A stretch of DNA of 64,000 nucleotides, taken from Locusta migratoria (Eukaryota; Arthropoda; Insecta; Orthoptera; Acrididae). Under the pieces are notes generated by a model that was not told the origin of the DNA, did not search any database, and saw only the letters and a list, made by a program, of their open reading frames with translations. The stretch covers positions 658,567,676-658,631,675 of the forward strand of contig CM048744.1 in NCBI GenBank assembly GCA_026315105.1. Direction: 5' to 3'. The position numbers and the translations under genes are program-made. Position 1 is the first letter of the stretch. The number at the start of each line of letters is the position of its first letter. Below are positions 23,685 to 33,679 of this stretch, in pieces.

Positions 23685-24464
23685 CAGTGTTTTTAATCAA
23701 AATGTTCAAATGTTTGTATAGTCTATGGGACTTAACTAGGGGGTCATCAGTCCCTAAACTTACAAACTACTTATGAACTACTTACAACTAAGGACGGCAC
23801 AAATATCCATGCCCGAGGGGGGATTCGAACCCCCGACCGTAGTGGCCGTGCAGACCGTGACTGGAGCGCCTCAGTCCCCTCGGCCACCGCGGCCGGCTGT
23901 TTTTAATCCTTTTCGGATATGCGACCCCTTTCAAGTAAAACTTTTCTTCGCGACCCCCCTTTCAAGTAAGTCTGGCGCCCCCCCCCCCCCCCTCCCCTTC
24001 TAGTTCTTCAGGAACCATGAAACAAATTTAATTTTCTTTCTTTTGCTACAGCTTTCATTTAAATTCCTGAACGATTTTTTTTTCAGCGTCTTTTCGGAAT
24101 GGAACGCATTACCCTATTTTAACACAATTTTCCACAGAAAAATATATTAGTTTGACCAATTCATAATGAATGTTACACAAGATACTCCGTAATTTCAATA
24201 GTAAATACATTTTACTTAGGCATACGTATTTGCATTACTGATCCCCTAGTTATTTTATGGTGCAAGTAATTCCTCCTGTTGATAGAGTGAAGGCTTTCAC
24301 GACCGGTTGACATTGTAGGTCTTATATCTTCTGGATTGTAAGGCCGTGTTCTTGGAACTTACAACCCAGGAGACATAGTACCTATACTTCCTCGTGTGAC
24401 AGCGACCCCCCAGCAAGACTTAGCGACCCCCTGGGTGTCGCGATCCACGGCTTTAAAAACATTG
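23685..24464. mobile_element. hAT-like non-autonomous element
   Basis: Ends CAGTGTTTTTAATC (left) and the inverse of CAATGTTTTTAAAGC (right) are flanked by an 8-bp TSD CCCTAACG/CCCTAAAG at 23677-23684 and 24465-24472. An 8-bp TSD with CA(G/A)NG ends fits hAT. Internal GCGACCCC phrases occur near both ends. No transposase was recognised. A SINE interrupts it at 23699-23897. Confidence 0.78.
23699..23897 (-). mobile_element. SINE-A inside the hAT-like element
   Basis: Antisense full-length copy with exact 11-bp TSD TGTTTTTAATC at 23688-23698 and 23898-23908. The TSD lies in the terminal repeat of the hAT-like element, only about 14 bp from its end. Confidence 0.94.
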
Positions 24465-24472
24465 CCCTAAAG

Positions 24473-24689
24473 TATCAAAGTTATCCAACCGGGATGTGTT
24501 AAAACGCAGAGTAAAAATATCCGTGATTCCAACGGGTTTCGAAACCGTAATCTTTCGTTTTACTGCCGATAACTTAACCGCATGCCCAAATTTAAAGTCG
24601 CGACATAGTCAAATCTGCAGAGTACGTGTGCAACTTCGATAAAAACATTTAATTAGCAAAAAAATATATTCAGACCATTAATCAAGGTA
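24473..24689. other. Unassigned, possible tRNA-like scrap
   Basis: Around 24520-24600 a GGGTTTCGAAACCG block followed by CTTAACCGCATGCCC resembles an antisense tRNA B box and A box. It is too weak to name. Confidence 0.25.
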
Positions 24690-25978
24690 AACTTTAAGAA
24701 AAATGTTATAATCCCCATTCCAAAGAAGGCAGGTGCAGACAGGTGTGAAAACTACAGAACCATCATGGTTGCAAAATATTAACATGAATTATATGCAGAA
24801 GAATAGAAAAGCTGGTAGAAGCTGGGTTCAGGAGAAATGTAGGAACACGGGAGGCAATACTCACTTTACGGCTTATCCTAGCAGATAGATTAAGAAAAGG
24901 AAAACCTACATTTCTAGCTTTTGTAGATTTGGAGAAGGCTTTTGACTATGTTGATTGGAATAAACTCTTTCAAGTTCTGAAGCAAGCAGGGGTAAAATAT
25001 AGGGAGCGTAAGGTTATTTACAACTTGTACAAAAACCAGACAGCGGTTGTCAGAGTTGAAGGGCATGAAACGGATGCAGTGGTTGGAAAGGGAGTAAGAC
25101 AGGGTTGTAATCTTTCTCCATTGTTATTCAATTTGTACATTGAGCAAGCTATAAAGGAAAGCAAAGAGAAATTTGGAGAAGGAATTAAAGTTCAGGGTGA
25201 AGAATTAAAAACATTGCGTTTTGCCGACGACATAGTAATTCTGTCAGACACAGCAAAGGACCTGGAAGAGCAATTGAACGGAATGGACAGTGTGCTGAAA
25301 GGCGCATATAAGATGAACATTAACAAGAGCAAAACTAGGGTAATGGAGTGCAGTGTAAGAAACTCAGGTGATGCTGAAGGAATTAGATTGGGTAGACGAG
25401 TTTTGTTACTTGGGCAGTAAAATAACAAATGATGGTCGCAGTACAGAGGATATAAAATGCAGAATGGCAATGGGTAGAAAAGCGTTCTTGAAAAAGAGAA
25501 ATTTGTTAACATCGAATATTGATTTAAGCCTAAGGAAGTCCTTTCTGAAGGCATTTGTGTGGAGTGTTGCCTTGTATGGGAGTGAGACATGGACGATAAA
25601 CAGTGCGGACAGGAAGAGGATTGAGGCTTTTGAAATATGGTGCTACAGAAGAATGCTGAAGATTAGGTGGGTGGATCGCGTAACTAATGAGGAGGTACTG
25701 AACAGAATTGGGGAGAAAAGAAATTTCAGGCATACCTTGACTAAAAGACGGGATAGATTGGTAGGACACATTGTTAGACATCAAGGAATTGTGAATTTAG
25801 CGTTGGAGGGAAGTGTGTGGGGAAACAATCGCAGAGGAAGACCAAGAGATGGATACAGTAAGCAGATTCAGACAGATGTAGGTTGCCGTTCTTATGTGGA
25901 GATGAAGAGGCTTGCTGAGGATAGGGTATTGTGGAGAGCTGCATCAAACCAGTCTCCGGACTGAAGACCACAACAACA
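24690..25978 (+). pseudogene. RTE-clade LINE, best reverse transcriptase copy
   Basis: This is the least damaged RT in the window. The frame opens at about 24700 with IPIPKKAGADRCENYRTI. The open frame 24929-25420 then carries FVDLEKAFDYVDW (RT motif A), GVRQGCNLSPLLFNLYIE and LRFADDIVIL (motif C, both aspartates intact). The second frame 25368-25964 carries EVDEFCYLGSKITNDGRSTE-type sequence, WSVALYGSETWTI, FEIWCYRRMLKIRWVDRVTN and the C-terminal RRGRPRDGYSKQIQTDVG, ending NQSPD. Comparison with the copy near 63385 shows that a 19-nt deletion (about 25390) causes the frameshift. The endonuclease is missing (5' truncation). The 3' end is CAGTCTCCGGACTGAAGACC plus ACAACAACAA. RTE proteins reverse-transcribe their RNA at a nicked target. 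Confidence 0.9.
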
Positions 25979-25979
25979 A

Positions 25980-26757
25980 TCAAGGTAAAGAGTATTCTAT
26001 CTTTTAAGTTGGACCAAATAACGCACATATAGTTCCATTCAGAAGTCGTGAGACAGAAGCAGCGGACGGACTTTAAATGCTGTAACGCTACATGCATGAG
26101 CGGGCAGCGTGCGGACAGAGGCGGCTGGCGGCAGCCGCGCGTCTAGAGACTACCGGTCCGTCCCGCTAGCTCGCCACACAGCACTTTGTTCGCGGCTGAA
26201 ATTTGTTTGCTCAGCGGAATCGAAAGCGGTCTGACGACAGAACTGCGAGGAAGCAAGGCTCACAGCGGGGAGCTGGACCCCGGCAGGGAACACGGTTTCT
26301 CGCTCTGCCCCACGACGGCCGAAATGGAGTGTGTGGCGCAATACAACAGAAAAAGTTTGACTGCCCAACGAGAGAACGCGACGAGAGGCCGGGAGATTGA
26401 CAATTTACTCTGAGCTGGCAGGAGTTGTGGTGCGCTGATGTGGCGACAGGATCGCGTACTCTGGGCGTAAAAGGGCGGGGTATAAAAAATAAATTAAAGT
26501 TCAAAAAACATTAAAACCTCGCACCTGTCTGCCAGCCGTATACCACACCTTCACACATTACTACCCTCCTAGACGACCAACATTTTCTCTTTCTAAGAAC
26601 AATCGTCCCAAGGGCAGTTCCATCCATTGTTACTGACAGCGAAGTGTTTCTTTTAAAATTCATCATGATTTTGAATGTAAGTTTGTGGATTGTTCGGGTT
26701 CGCCCTTTTATTGTCACAGTTTTAAACCAAAAATGAAGAATGACGCCCTTCTCATCT
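25980..26757. other. Unassigned, GC-rich 26100-26420
   Basis: The GC-rich patch has overlapping open frames on both strands with no recognised domain. It is a candidate for a host regulatory or exonic piece only by composition. 26480-26750 is AT-rich and unassigned. Confidence 0.3.
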
Positions 26758-26758
26758 A

Positions 26759-27838
26759 TCTTCTTCTAATATATAAAGCAGAGTGTCCTATATATTTGTA
26801 CGTGTGGCATAGAAATCTACAACTTTCGTCAAATCTTTATGAAATTTTGCACACGTAAGCTTCAATCCACGAGAACGGTCGCCATCAGTTTAAGAATCAC
26901 GTACGATATATAGTTCACGAGATATGACGTCGTAAACAACGTGATGCGCGGAACACTGCTGCATTTTGCGACAATACTGATCATTTTCTCCTAAACCACT
27001 GGACCGATTTGATCCAAATTTGGTACACACATTCCTTGCCATGAGGTACAATTGCTGCAGGGTTAAGAATCACATACAGCACATGGTTCAAAGGATATTA
27101 CCTCATAACCAATAGAAATCGCAAAAAATGCCATATAATGCGGCGAGACTTTCGAAATACACTGTATGAGAATGTCAGTACTTAGCGACTTGCAACAAAC
27201 TTTAAACATAATTTCAAACCTTTGTTAAACTTTTTCTCGCTGGCAACCATAGTAAAATGATGAAAGGAAAAAAGTTTCTCGCTGACTACATTTCCGCTGT
27301 TTATGGAGTAAAACTACGGCTCTCGGTATGACGTTACAATTTATAATTTGAAAACTACAAATTGTAACGACATGAAATTTTTCAGACAGTATACACATTT
27401 ATAGCTGAATGTACCTTTTAAATTGTAGCACAGTACGACAAGTAATTCATGAGATATGAGCAGATAAACAGTAACGTTCTGCTATTGATGGACTAAAACT
27501 ACGGCATGCGGTACGACGTTACAATTTATAATTTGTACACTACAAATTGTAGCCGCAGGAAATTTTATAAACAGTATACACGCATATAGTTGAGTATACC
27601 TTCTAAACTGTATCACAGTACGACCCGTAGTTCACGAGATATGAGCACACAAACAGTAACTTTCACGGAAAACTGCCCCATCATGCACCAAGTTTTAATC
27701 TATTACTTCTTTACTTTACTACTAATTGTATTCTCAAGAGATTTTACAGTTATACAACCCTTATACAAATGTACATATACCTGAGAAATGTCAGGAATAA
27801 ATAGATAAATACCCGGGCAACGCCGGGTTTTCAGCTAG
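26759..27838 (+). mobile_element. Non-autonomous Helitron
   Basis: The 5' end starts TCTTCTTCTAATATATAAAG directly after an A. The 3' end has a GC-rich hairpin (ACCCGGGCAACGCCGGGT), then TTTTCAGCTAG, and is followed by T. A 3' hairpin plus CTAG terminus inserted between A and T without a TSD is the Helitron signature. No Rep/helicase is encoded. Inside, a unit of about 180 bp (GACGTTACAATTTATAATTT and flanks) occurs twice in tandem at about 27308-27482 and 27491-27667. Confidence 0.82.
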
Positions 27839-27858
27839 TATATAATAAACTCATCCCT

Positions 27859-27915
27859 TGTAAATATACGAGATATGTCCACAAAGTAAGATCCATTTGG
27901 TTATATAAAATAAAC
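27859..27915. mobile_element. Mariner terminal fragment
   Basis: ATATGTCCACAAAGTAAGAT and the following TTTGGTTATATAAAATAAAC match the left end of the mariner at 43788-45225. Only the terminus is left. Confidence 0.65.
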
Positions 27916-28289
27916 GTGTACAAATACAGGAAAAATATTTATCTATAAATGAATATTTGTCTGTATGTCCCCTGTGTTCATAAAACATTCATTATATTGC
28001 AATGAAACTTTGGTGAACTGTTCACCGAACGCCCACGAAGGTTCCTGACCCATAAACAAAAGAGCACGACACATATCTCATGAGATATGACGTCAGAAAT
28101 AATGAGAGGCCACCGCATGAGAATACCCCCATTTGTGCGTCAATTATTGGAAAATGGGAGTAGTTAGGGACCTGCAACAAAGTTTGCAAGTCATTTCGGA
28201 CGTTTATGAAGCTTTTTGTAACTGACCCCCCTCACCCATCACGAAAAGAAATCTACCGCTCACAACAGTTTCGCTGTAGATGCCGTAAA

Positions 28290-29054
28290 ACTGTTGCATA
28301 CAAATCCACAGTATTGACCCAATCTTTATGAAATTTTGCACTTGTAAGCTTCAGTCTATGGGGACGGCCGCCGTCACTGTAAGAATTACGTATAACACAT
28401 AGTTCACGAGATACGACGTCGTAAACAATGAGATGCGCGGAAAACTGGTGGATTGAGCAACAATACTCATTTCCTCCTAAACCTCTGGAACGATTTCAAC
28501 CAAATTTGTTACACATATTCCTTGCGTGAGATAACAATTGCTGTAGGTGTACATACGACACATGGTTCAGGAGATATAACGTCATAAGCAAAAGTAGCAA
28601 GAAACTGCAACATAATTCAAAGAAACTTTATAAATGCACTATGTGAGAATGACAGTACTTAGCAACTTGTAACTAAACATAATTTCAAACCTTTATTAAA
28701 CTTTTCACGCTGACAGCCGCATCAAAATAATGAAAGGAGAAAAGTTTGTTCCTTACTACTTTTCCACTGTTCATGGACTAAAACTACGGGATTCGGTATG
28801 ACGTTACAATTTCTACAATACAGATTGTAGCCGCAGGAAATGTTAGACACAGTATACACACATAGAGCTGAATATACCTTCGAAATTATATCACAGTACG
28901 ACACATGCGATATGAGCACATAAACAGTAACGTTTATGAAAAATCGCCCCATCACGCACCAAGTTTTAATGTATTGCTTCTTTGCTACTAATTGTATTCG
29001 CAACAGATTTTAAAGACATACAGCACTTATACAAATGAATACATACCTGAGAAA
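28290..29054 (+). mobile_element. Second Helitron-derived copy, 3'-truncated
   Basis: Blocks in the same order as 26820-27780 (for example AATCTTTATGAAATTTTGCA, GAGATACGACGTCGTAAACA, GGTATGACGTTACAATTT), ending at CATACCTGAGAAA. The CTAG terminus and hairpin are missing. It has only one copy of the unit that is doubled in the first element. Confidence 0.75.
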
Positions 29055-29421
29055 CTATACAATTGTATAAGTTCATACATCAGAAACTAATTGAAAGCTC
29101 CGACCAATACGAAATATGGTAGCATTCACAAATAGCAGCTTTCGAGAAGTTTTTCTGAAGACCTCTTGGTAACACCTCCATAAAAACGAAATATCTGCTC
29201 TGTTAAGTTTAGGGTAACTTGTGTACTTCACGACACAATCTGAATTTTGAATTTCAATGGCAAAGTAGATTTATTTTCAGAAATAATGAAAAGTTTTCGA
29301 AGATTTGTAATTTAAACAGATTACGATGATATTATTCTTGAGAAACTTGATATGAAATATAGGTGGATGTATGTTACCCATCACGACAGAACTCTGCAAT
29401 GTATGAACGGCAAACAAATAC

Positions 29422-29626
29422 CAAAAAAAATGTTCAAATGTTTGTATAGCTTATGGGACTTAATTGCGGGGTCATCAGTCCTTAAACTTACAAACTACTT
29501 ATGAACTAGATTACACTTAGGACGGCACAAATATCCATGCCCGAGGGGGGATTCGAACCCCCGACCGTAGTGGACGTACAGACCGTGACTGGCGCGCTGC
29601 AGTCCCCTCGGCCACCGCGGTCGGCC
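29422..29626 (-). mobile_element. SINE-A, full length
   Basis: Antisense copy with 9-bp TSD AACAAATAC at 29413-29421 and 29627-29635. Its 5' end bears a few unusual substitutions (GTGGACGTACAG). Confidence 0.9.
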
Positions 29627-29635
29627 AACAAATAC

Positions 29636-30057
29636 AAATAATCACAGATGTATCTTATAATCGTAGATGTTTGTTTTATTTCTGCGAAGATTTCTCAAAT
29701 TGGAAGTTCTGTGAAGTACGTATTTTACATTGAAGAAATTTTAAATGACAGGACAGGAATGAAGTACGTCCCTTAAAGGTGAAATGAAATGTGGTATATT
29801 CAACAGGAATTAAATTTTAAATTAAACCGCTTGACATAAAAAATCTGGGCTCTCACTGGTTCTTACCAAAAAATCTCCGCAACCCATTAAAAAATTTAAT
29901 TTTGTTTCACGAAGCTGCATGTAAAGAAAACGTCCCACCAGCTGTCGAGCATTCGACTGTTATAACTGCATGGCTGGCGGCATAATGAAACGAAAATTAC
30001 CAAGATTTTCGCAGCAGCGTATCTGCCTGCTTCCATTACGGGTTGTTTTTCAAGTGA
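29636..30057. other. Unassigned sequence
   Basis: AT-rich; nothing recognised. Confidence 0.4.
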
Positions 30058-30300
30058 AATGAACTGAAACATTTCACGTCGTATATTTTTTTTTTTTAAT
30101 TTTATTTATGCCGTAGCGATGTCTATGTGCAGCAATTTTACCCTGGAATATCATGCGTTTCACATTAATAAGAACAGAGGTACAGAAAATTACTAACGTA
30201 GCTTCCTGTGTTATTTTGTCCTTTTGTATATCCTTAGGACATGAAAGCAGGATTAACAATGTGAGAAATAGAAAATAAGCTGTTTATGAACAGTAGGTGA
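30058..30300 (+). repeat. Left copy of the direct repeat flanking the I-group LINE
   Basis: 243 bp, repeated in direct orientation at 31809-32041 (233 bp). It starts AATGAACTGAAACATTTCAC and ends AACAGTAGGTGA. About eight substitutions plus a T-tract length change separate the copies. It behaves like an unusually long TSD. Confidence 0.92.
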
Positions 30301-31808
30301 TTTGTTTTGATTTGATTCTTTCAGGGAAGCCAAAACAGTCTTGGTCTAACCCGCCACTGCCCGCACCGAAACTAAGTTTATTGTGCGGTATCGCTCCCTG
30401 TATGTCTAGTAAAGCCAACCAATGCCCTTGAACAGTGCAAGGAGTCCCTTTACCAGTTCTTTATTAGACACAATTTCTTCGGGTCTGGTTGTCCCAAATG
30501 TTCTGTGCCTTTTACTCTCCAATGCAATGCATTCGAAGATCAGATGTGATGCAGTTTCATCACCGTCATCACAGATCCTACATTTAGGGTCCTCTTCTGT
30601 TATTCCCATTTAGATGTTATTTGAAATTCCCATGCCCTGTCAGCAATCCAACCATGAGTCTAATCTCTCTCCTGTTCAGGCCCAGGATTGCAGAGCTTCT
30701 TTTAAAACAAGGCTTTGGCATCATTACCTTGCCATGTTTTTGTTGATGGACTTTGGTCCAATATTCTACGTGCTGTCTTCGTAGCCAGTTACGTAGCTCC
30801 AATTTAATCATTGCCTTGGTGATTGTTAGGACAGGTTCCGGTCCAATAAATGGAGCCTCTGCCCCCATCCTGGCTAATCTGTCGGCATGTTCGTTGCCAC
30901 TGATCCCCGAGTGGCCAGGGATCCACAATAGGTTTACTCTATTGCTTTCCCCTAGCTCCACCAGAACCCTGTGACATTCTGCAACAATTTTAGACCTTGT
31001 TGTAGGAGCTGCCAGTGATCTCGGGGCTGCCTGGCTGTCTGAATAGATATAGATGCTACGATCTTTGTAGCACCTACGCAAATTCTCCTCCACACGTGCC
31101 CTGATGGCAGTGATTTCGGCCTGGAATACTGAGGCCAGTTTCCCTAGAGAGATGACGCCCTCCAGTCTTGGCTGCACCCCGTATACCCCGGCCCCAACGC
31201 CTTGGTCTGATTTCGACCCGTCAGTGAACCAGACAATATCCCCCGTACGGTGTCGAACTATTTTCTCCCACTGCTCCCTACTTCCAATTGTTATACTGAA
31301 AGGCGTGTTGAAGCAGTATGGGGTTATAATATAGTCGGTTGGCATTTCCCCAACCTTTCCTATATTTACCTCACTCACTATTTTAGTGTGTGATTCTGGA
31401 TATCCCAAAGAGTTCCAGTTGTTGACAGATTTGAGTCTGTAGGCACCAGCTGCCGCCTCCATCTTGACCCAAAGGTGTAATGGGGGCATATCCAGCATGG
31501 TTTCCATCCCAGCAGTTGGTGTGCTGCTAATTCCGCCTGTTATGGCTAAGCAGGCTAGTCTCTGCACCTTACCAAGCTCCTTAGCAGCAATCTGCTGTTC
31601 TACCTTCTTCCACCACACGACCGCCCCATAAGTGATCCTGGGTCTAATCACTGTGGTGTATATCCAGTGCATACCCTTGTGGCTCAGGCCCCAATTTTTG
31701 CCACAAGCTCTCCTGGTACTTACTAAAGTACCTTTTGCCTTGGAGCAAATATTCCTAATGTGAGGGGTCCATGTCAGTTTCTCATCTAGGGTAACCCCTA
31801 GATATTTC
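30301..31808 (-). mobile_element. I-group LINE with RNase H, 5'-truncated
   Basis: On the minus strand the fragment runs from the end of the RT region through an RNase H domain and a zinc-knuckle to a 3' UTR ending near AATCAAATCAAAACAAA (30301-30317). The left border abuts the direct repeat at 30300 and the right border abuts the second copy at 31809. It is therefore a single 5'-truncated insertion of about 1.5 kb. Confidence 0.85.
30406..30609 (-). pseudogene. LINE C-terminal zinc-knuckle frame, displaced by an indel
   Basis: The frame continues the 409-codon frame after a small indel: MGITEEDPKCRICDDGDETA then SHLIFEC, a CxxC-H-C knuckle typical of the C-terminus of I/Jockey-group LINE proteins. 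It ends at FKGIGWLY. Confidence 0.8.
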
Positions 31809-31846
31809 AATGAACTGAAACATTTCACGTCGCATATTTTTTTCAT
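30617..31846 (-). CDS. LINE polyprotein C-terminal part: RT thumb and RNase H
   Basis: 409 codons open. Residues 1-13 (MKKICDVKCFSSL) are encoded by the duplicated target flank, not by the LINE, so the ATG is fortuitous. From LKYLGVTLDEKLTWTPHIRN on it is LINE sequence: RT thumb/connection (RPRITYGAVVWWKKVE, KVQRLACLAITGGISSTPTA) and RNase H at about residues 205-335. The RNase H acidic residues are all present: FTDGSKSDQGVGAGVYG, FQAEITAIRA, YIYSDSQAAPRSL and the later HADRLAR after LLWIPGHSGISGNE. The frame ends at GHGNFK with a stop at 30617-30619, where a small indel breaks it from the zinc-knuckle frame. In I-group LINEs RNase H removes the RNA template strand. Without the palm/catalytic RT it cannot transpose. 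Confidence 0.85.
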   Translation of the reverse strand: MKKICDVKCFSSLKYLGVTLDEKLTWTPHIRNICSKAKGTLVSTRRACGKNWGLSHKGMHWIYTTVIRPRITYGAVVWWKKVEQQIAAKELGKVQRLACLAITGGISSTPTAGMETMLDMPPLHLWVKMEAAAGAYRLKSVNNWNSLGYPESHTKIVSEVNIGKVGEMPTDYIITPYCFNTPFSITIGSREQWEKIVRHRTGDIVWFTDGSKSDQGVGAGVYGVQPRLEGVISLGKLASVFQAEITAIRARVEENLRRCYKDRSIYIYSDSQAAPRSLAAPTTRSKIVAECHRVLVELGESNRVNLLWIPGHSGISGNEHADRLARMGAEAPFIGPEPVLTITKAMIKLELRNWLRRQHVEYWTKVHQQKHGKVMMPKPCFKRSSAILGLNRREIRLMVGLLTGHGNFK

Positions 31847-32041
31847 TTATGCCGTAGCGATGTCTATGTGCAGTAATTTTACCCTGGTATATCATGCGTT
31901 TCACATTAATAATAACAGAGGTACAGAAAATTACTAACGTAGCTTCCTGTGTTATTTTGTCCTTTTATATATCCTTAGGACATGAAAGCAGGATTAACAA
32001 TATGAGAAATAGAAAATAAGCTGTTTACGAACAGTAGGTGA
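31809..32041 (+). repeat. Right copy of the direct repeat flanking the I-group LINE
   Basis: Partner of 30058-30300; see that entry. It supplies the ATG of the adjoining open frame. Confidence 0.92.
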
Positions 32042-32245
32042 AATGAATCATTAACAGATGTACTCGCACAACGTTGATTCAGTGGGTTAAATTTTTTCTG
32101 GTGATTACACTGTAGCCACGGCGGATTAGCCGTGCGCACTGAGCCGCTGTGATGCAGTGAGCGCGGCCGTTCGCCGTCGGGGGTTCAAGTCGCCCTTCGG
32201 GACTGGGTGTTTGTGTTGTCCTTAGGTTAGTTTACTTTAGTTTAA

Positions 32246-32944
32246 CCCTTTCGGACCCTCTGGTTATAAATGTGTACATAATTTCTAAGGTGTCTAAGAT
32301 GGTTCAGAAGCATTTTTTCTCAATGCAAAGAACATGTATACGACACCTGAGTATTCAATCATTTCCTCGAGCACAATTTCTGCCACCTGTGGAAGATCAT
32401 AAACATATTAAGAAGCGGGTGTTTGCACTGCGCAGCAGTTTGCGAACTTCAAAGAACACGGAAATTCAAAAAGTTCAAATTTTTGTATAGTCTATGGGAC
32501 TTAATTACGGGGTCATCAGTCCCTAAACTTACAAACTACTTATGAACTAGGACGGTACAAATATCCATGCTCGAGGGGGGATTCGAACACCCGACCGTAG
32601 TGGCCGTGCAGACCGTGACTGGAGCGCCTTAGTCCCCTCGGCCACCGCGACCGGCACACGAAAATTGTGGGTTACTTGTATTCCACTGTATAACTGAAAG
32701 AAGAAGTTGTTATTTTGCGACGTAGTTATTGAACGATCAGTTTATTTAGTACAACAGTTGGTACTACAAAATAAATTAATTTAGTTCGTAAAAAAGCCTT
32801 GTTTTTCAGTATACGCAGTGTTGTAGAATGAAAATGGGTGCATAAAATTGCATAAATCTTGTTTCTAAAATCATTGAAAATTTAACTTTATTACAGCATT
32901 AAAAATAATTTCCTAGATAGAGAAAAAATTCAGGTCTGAAAGGG
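32246..32944. mobile_element. piggyBac-like MITE
   Basis: The ends CCCTTTCGGACC and the inverse of CCCTTTCAGACC (one mismatch in the first 12 bp) are flanked by TTAA on both sides (32242-32245, 32945-32948). CCC ends plus a TTAA target are the piggyBac signature. It is about 500 bp without the SINE inside it. No transposase is encoded. Confidence 0.88.
32467..32655 (-). mobile_element. SINE-A inside the piggyBac-like MITE
   Basis: Antisense copy with 11-bp TSD ACACGGAAATT/ACACGAAAATT at 32456-32466 and 32656-32666. This is the innermost layer of a three-level nest. Confidence 0.92.
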
Positions 32945-33020
32945 TTAAGTAGTTTGTAAGCTACGGACTAATGACCACGCAGTTGAGTCCGATAGATTTA
33001 CGAACATCTTATTACACTGT

Positions 33021-33365
33021 TGACGTTCTCCAGTTGAGACTGCTATGGCGTGGATTACTTTTTGGTTTCAATTGGTCTATCATTGTTAGAGCACGGATAT
33101 TAAAGACAAGCATTTCTTATCTCTAACTTTAGGGAGAATTTTGGCATGTATTCTGGGTTCATAATGTGGAAAATGTATTTTAATAGTGCATATAGAGTAA
33201 TATGTCCTTACTAACAGGTCATACTTCCATCCTCTTGATCCAAAATACATATATTTCTAGTATCTTTAAGAACCCAAAAATTAAAACATGAAAATGTTGC
33301 CCGCATGACAATACTTCAGGTGATATTGTAACAAATAAACACCTATTCGCAATGTTTAAACATAT
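33021..33365. other. Unassigned AT-rich sequence
   Basis: Nothing recognised. Confidence 0.4.
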
Positions 33366-33505
33366 AGACCGTTTCAGGGCATTGAAAAATACTCAATGGC
33401 GAAGTTGAAAATTTATGCTGGATCGGGATTCGACCGCAGATTTCTCGCCTCGGGCCAGCGGTCGCCTTAACCAATTAGGCTATCCAGGCACGCTTTCCTT
33501 CCAAC
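33366..33505 (-). mobile_element. SINE-D, antisense member of an inverted pair
   Basis: GGATCGGGATTCGACCGCAG, then CTCGGGCCAGCGGTCGCC and TTAACCAATTAGGCTATCC: a tRNA-like block in antisense. Its mirror is at 33680-33835. Confidence 0.75.
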
Positions 33506-33679
33506 CATATTCTTGCCTTGTAGCACACTACGGTTATAGTGCCCCCTTCCTCACACCCTACACTGGATTCTTGTAAGGTATCAGTCGTATTAATGCGTCA
33601 GCTTTGAAATTGTCAGTTGTCTGTTCGGGCAGTGGGAGCTACAATCTGCTTCAAGTTGAGAATTTCGGTTTGAATGGAA

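Larger units (their letters stand above)
32114..33010 (+). mobile_element. SINE (B/C type) split by a piggyBac-like element
   Basis: Head with GGATTAGCCGTGCGCACTGA and B box GGGGGTTCAAGTCGCC at 32114-32245; 3' half from GTAGTTTGTAAGCTACGGAC at 32949-33010. The two halves join exactly once the 32246-32944 insert and one TTAA are removed. Exact 10-bp TSD ATTACACTGT at 32104-32113 and 33011-33020. The 3' stem is CTACGGACT/AGTCCGATAG. Confidence 0.93.

Noticed and set aside
23773..24003. Recurrent small protein with MPEGGFEPPTVVAVQTV
   Set aside because: This frame and its many relatives are the antisense translation of SINE-A tRNA regions; repetition reflects the SINE, not a protein family.
26150..26504. 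Overlapping frames in the GC-rich patch as a gene
   Set aside because: Open frames in several phases on both strands are expected from high GC content; no motif or splice structure could be supported.
30617..31846. A cellular RNase H gene
   Set aside because: The RNase H lies in a LINE context (RT thumb before, zinc-knuckle after), and the ATG comes from the flanking duplication.
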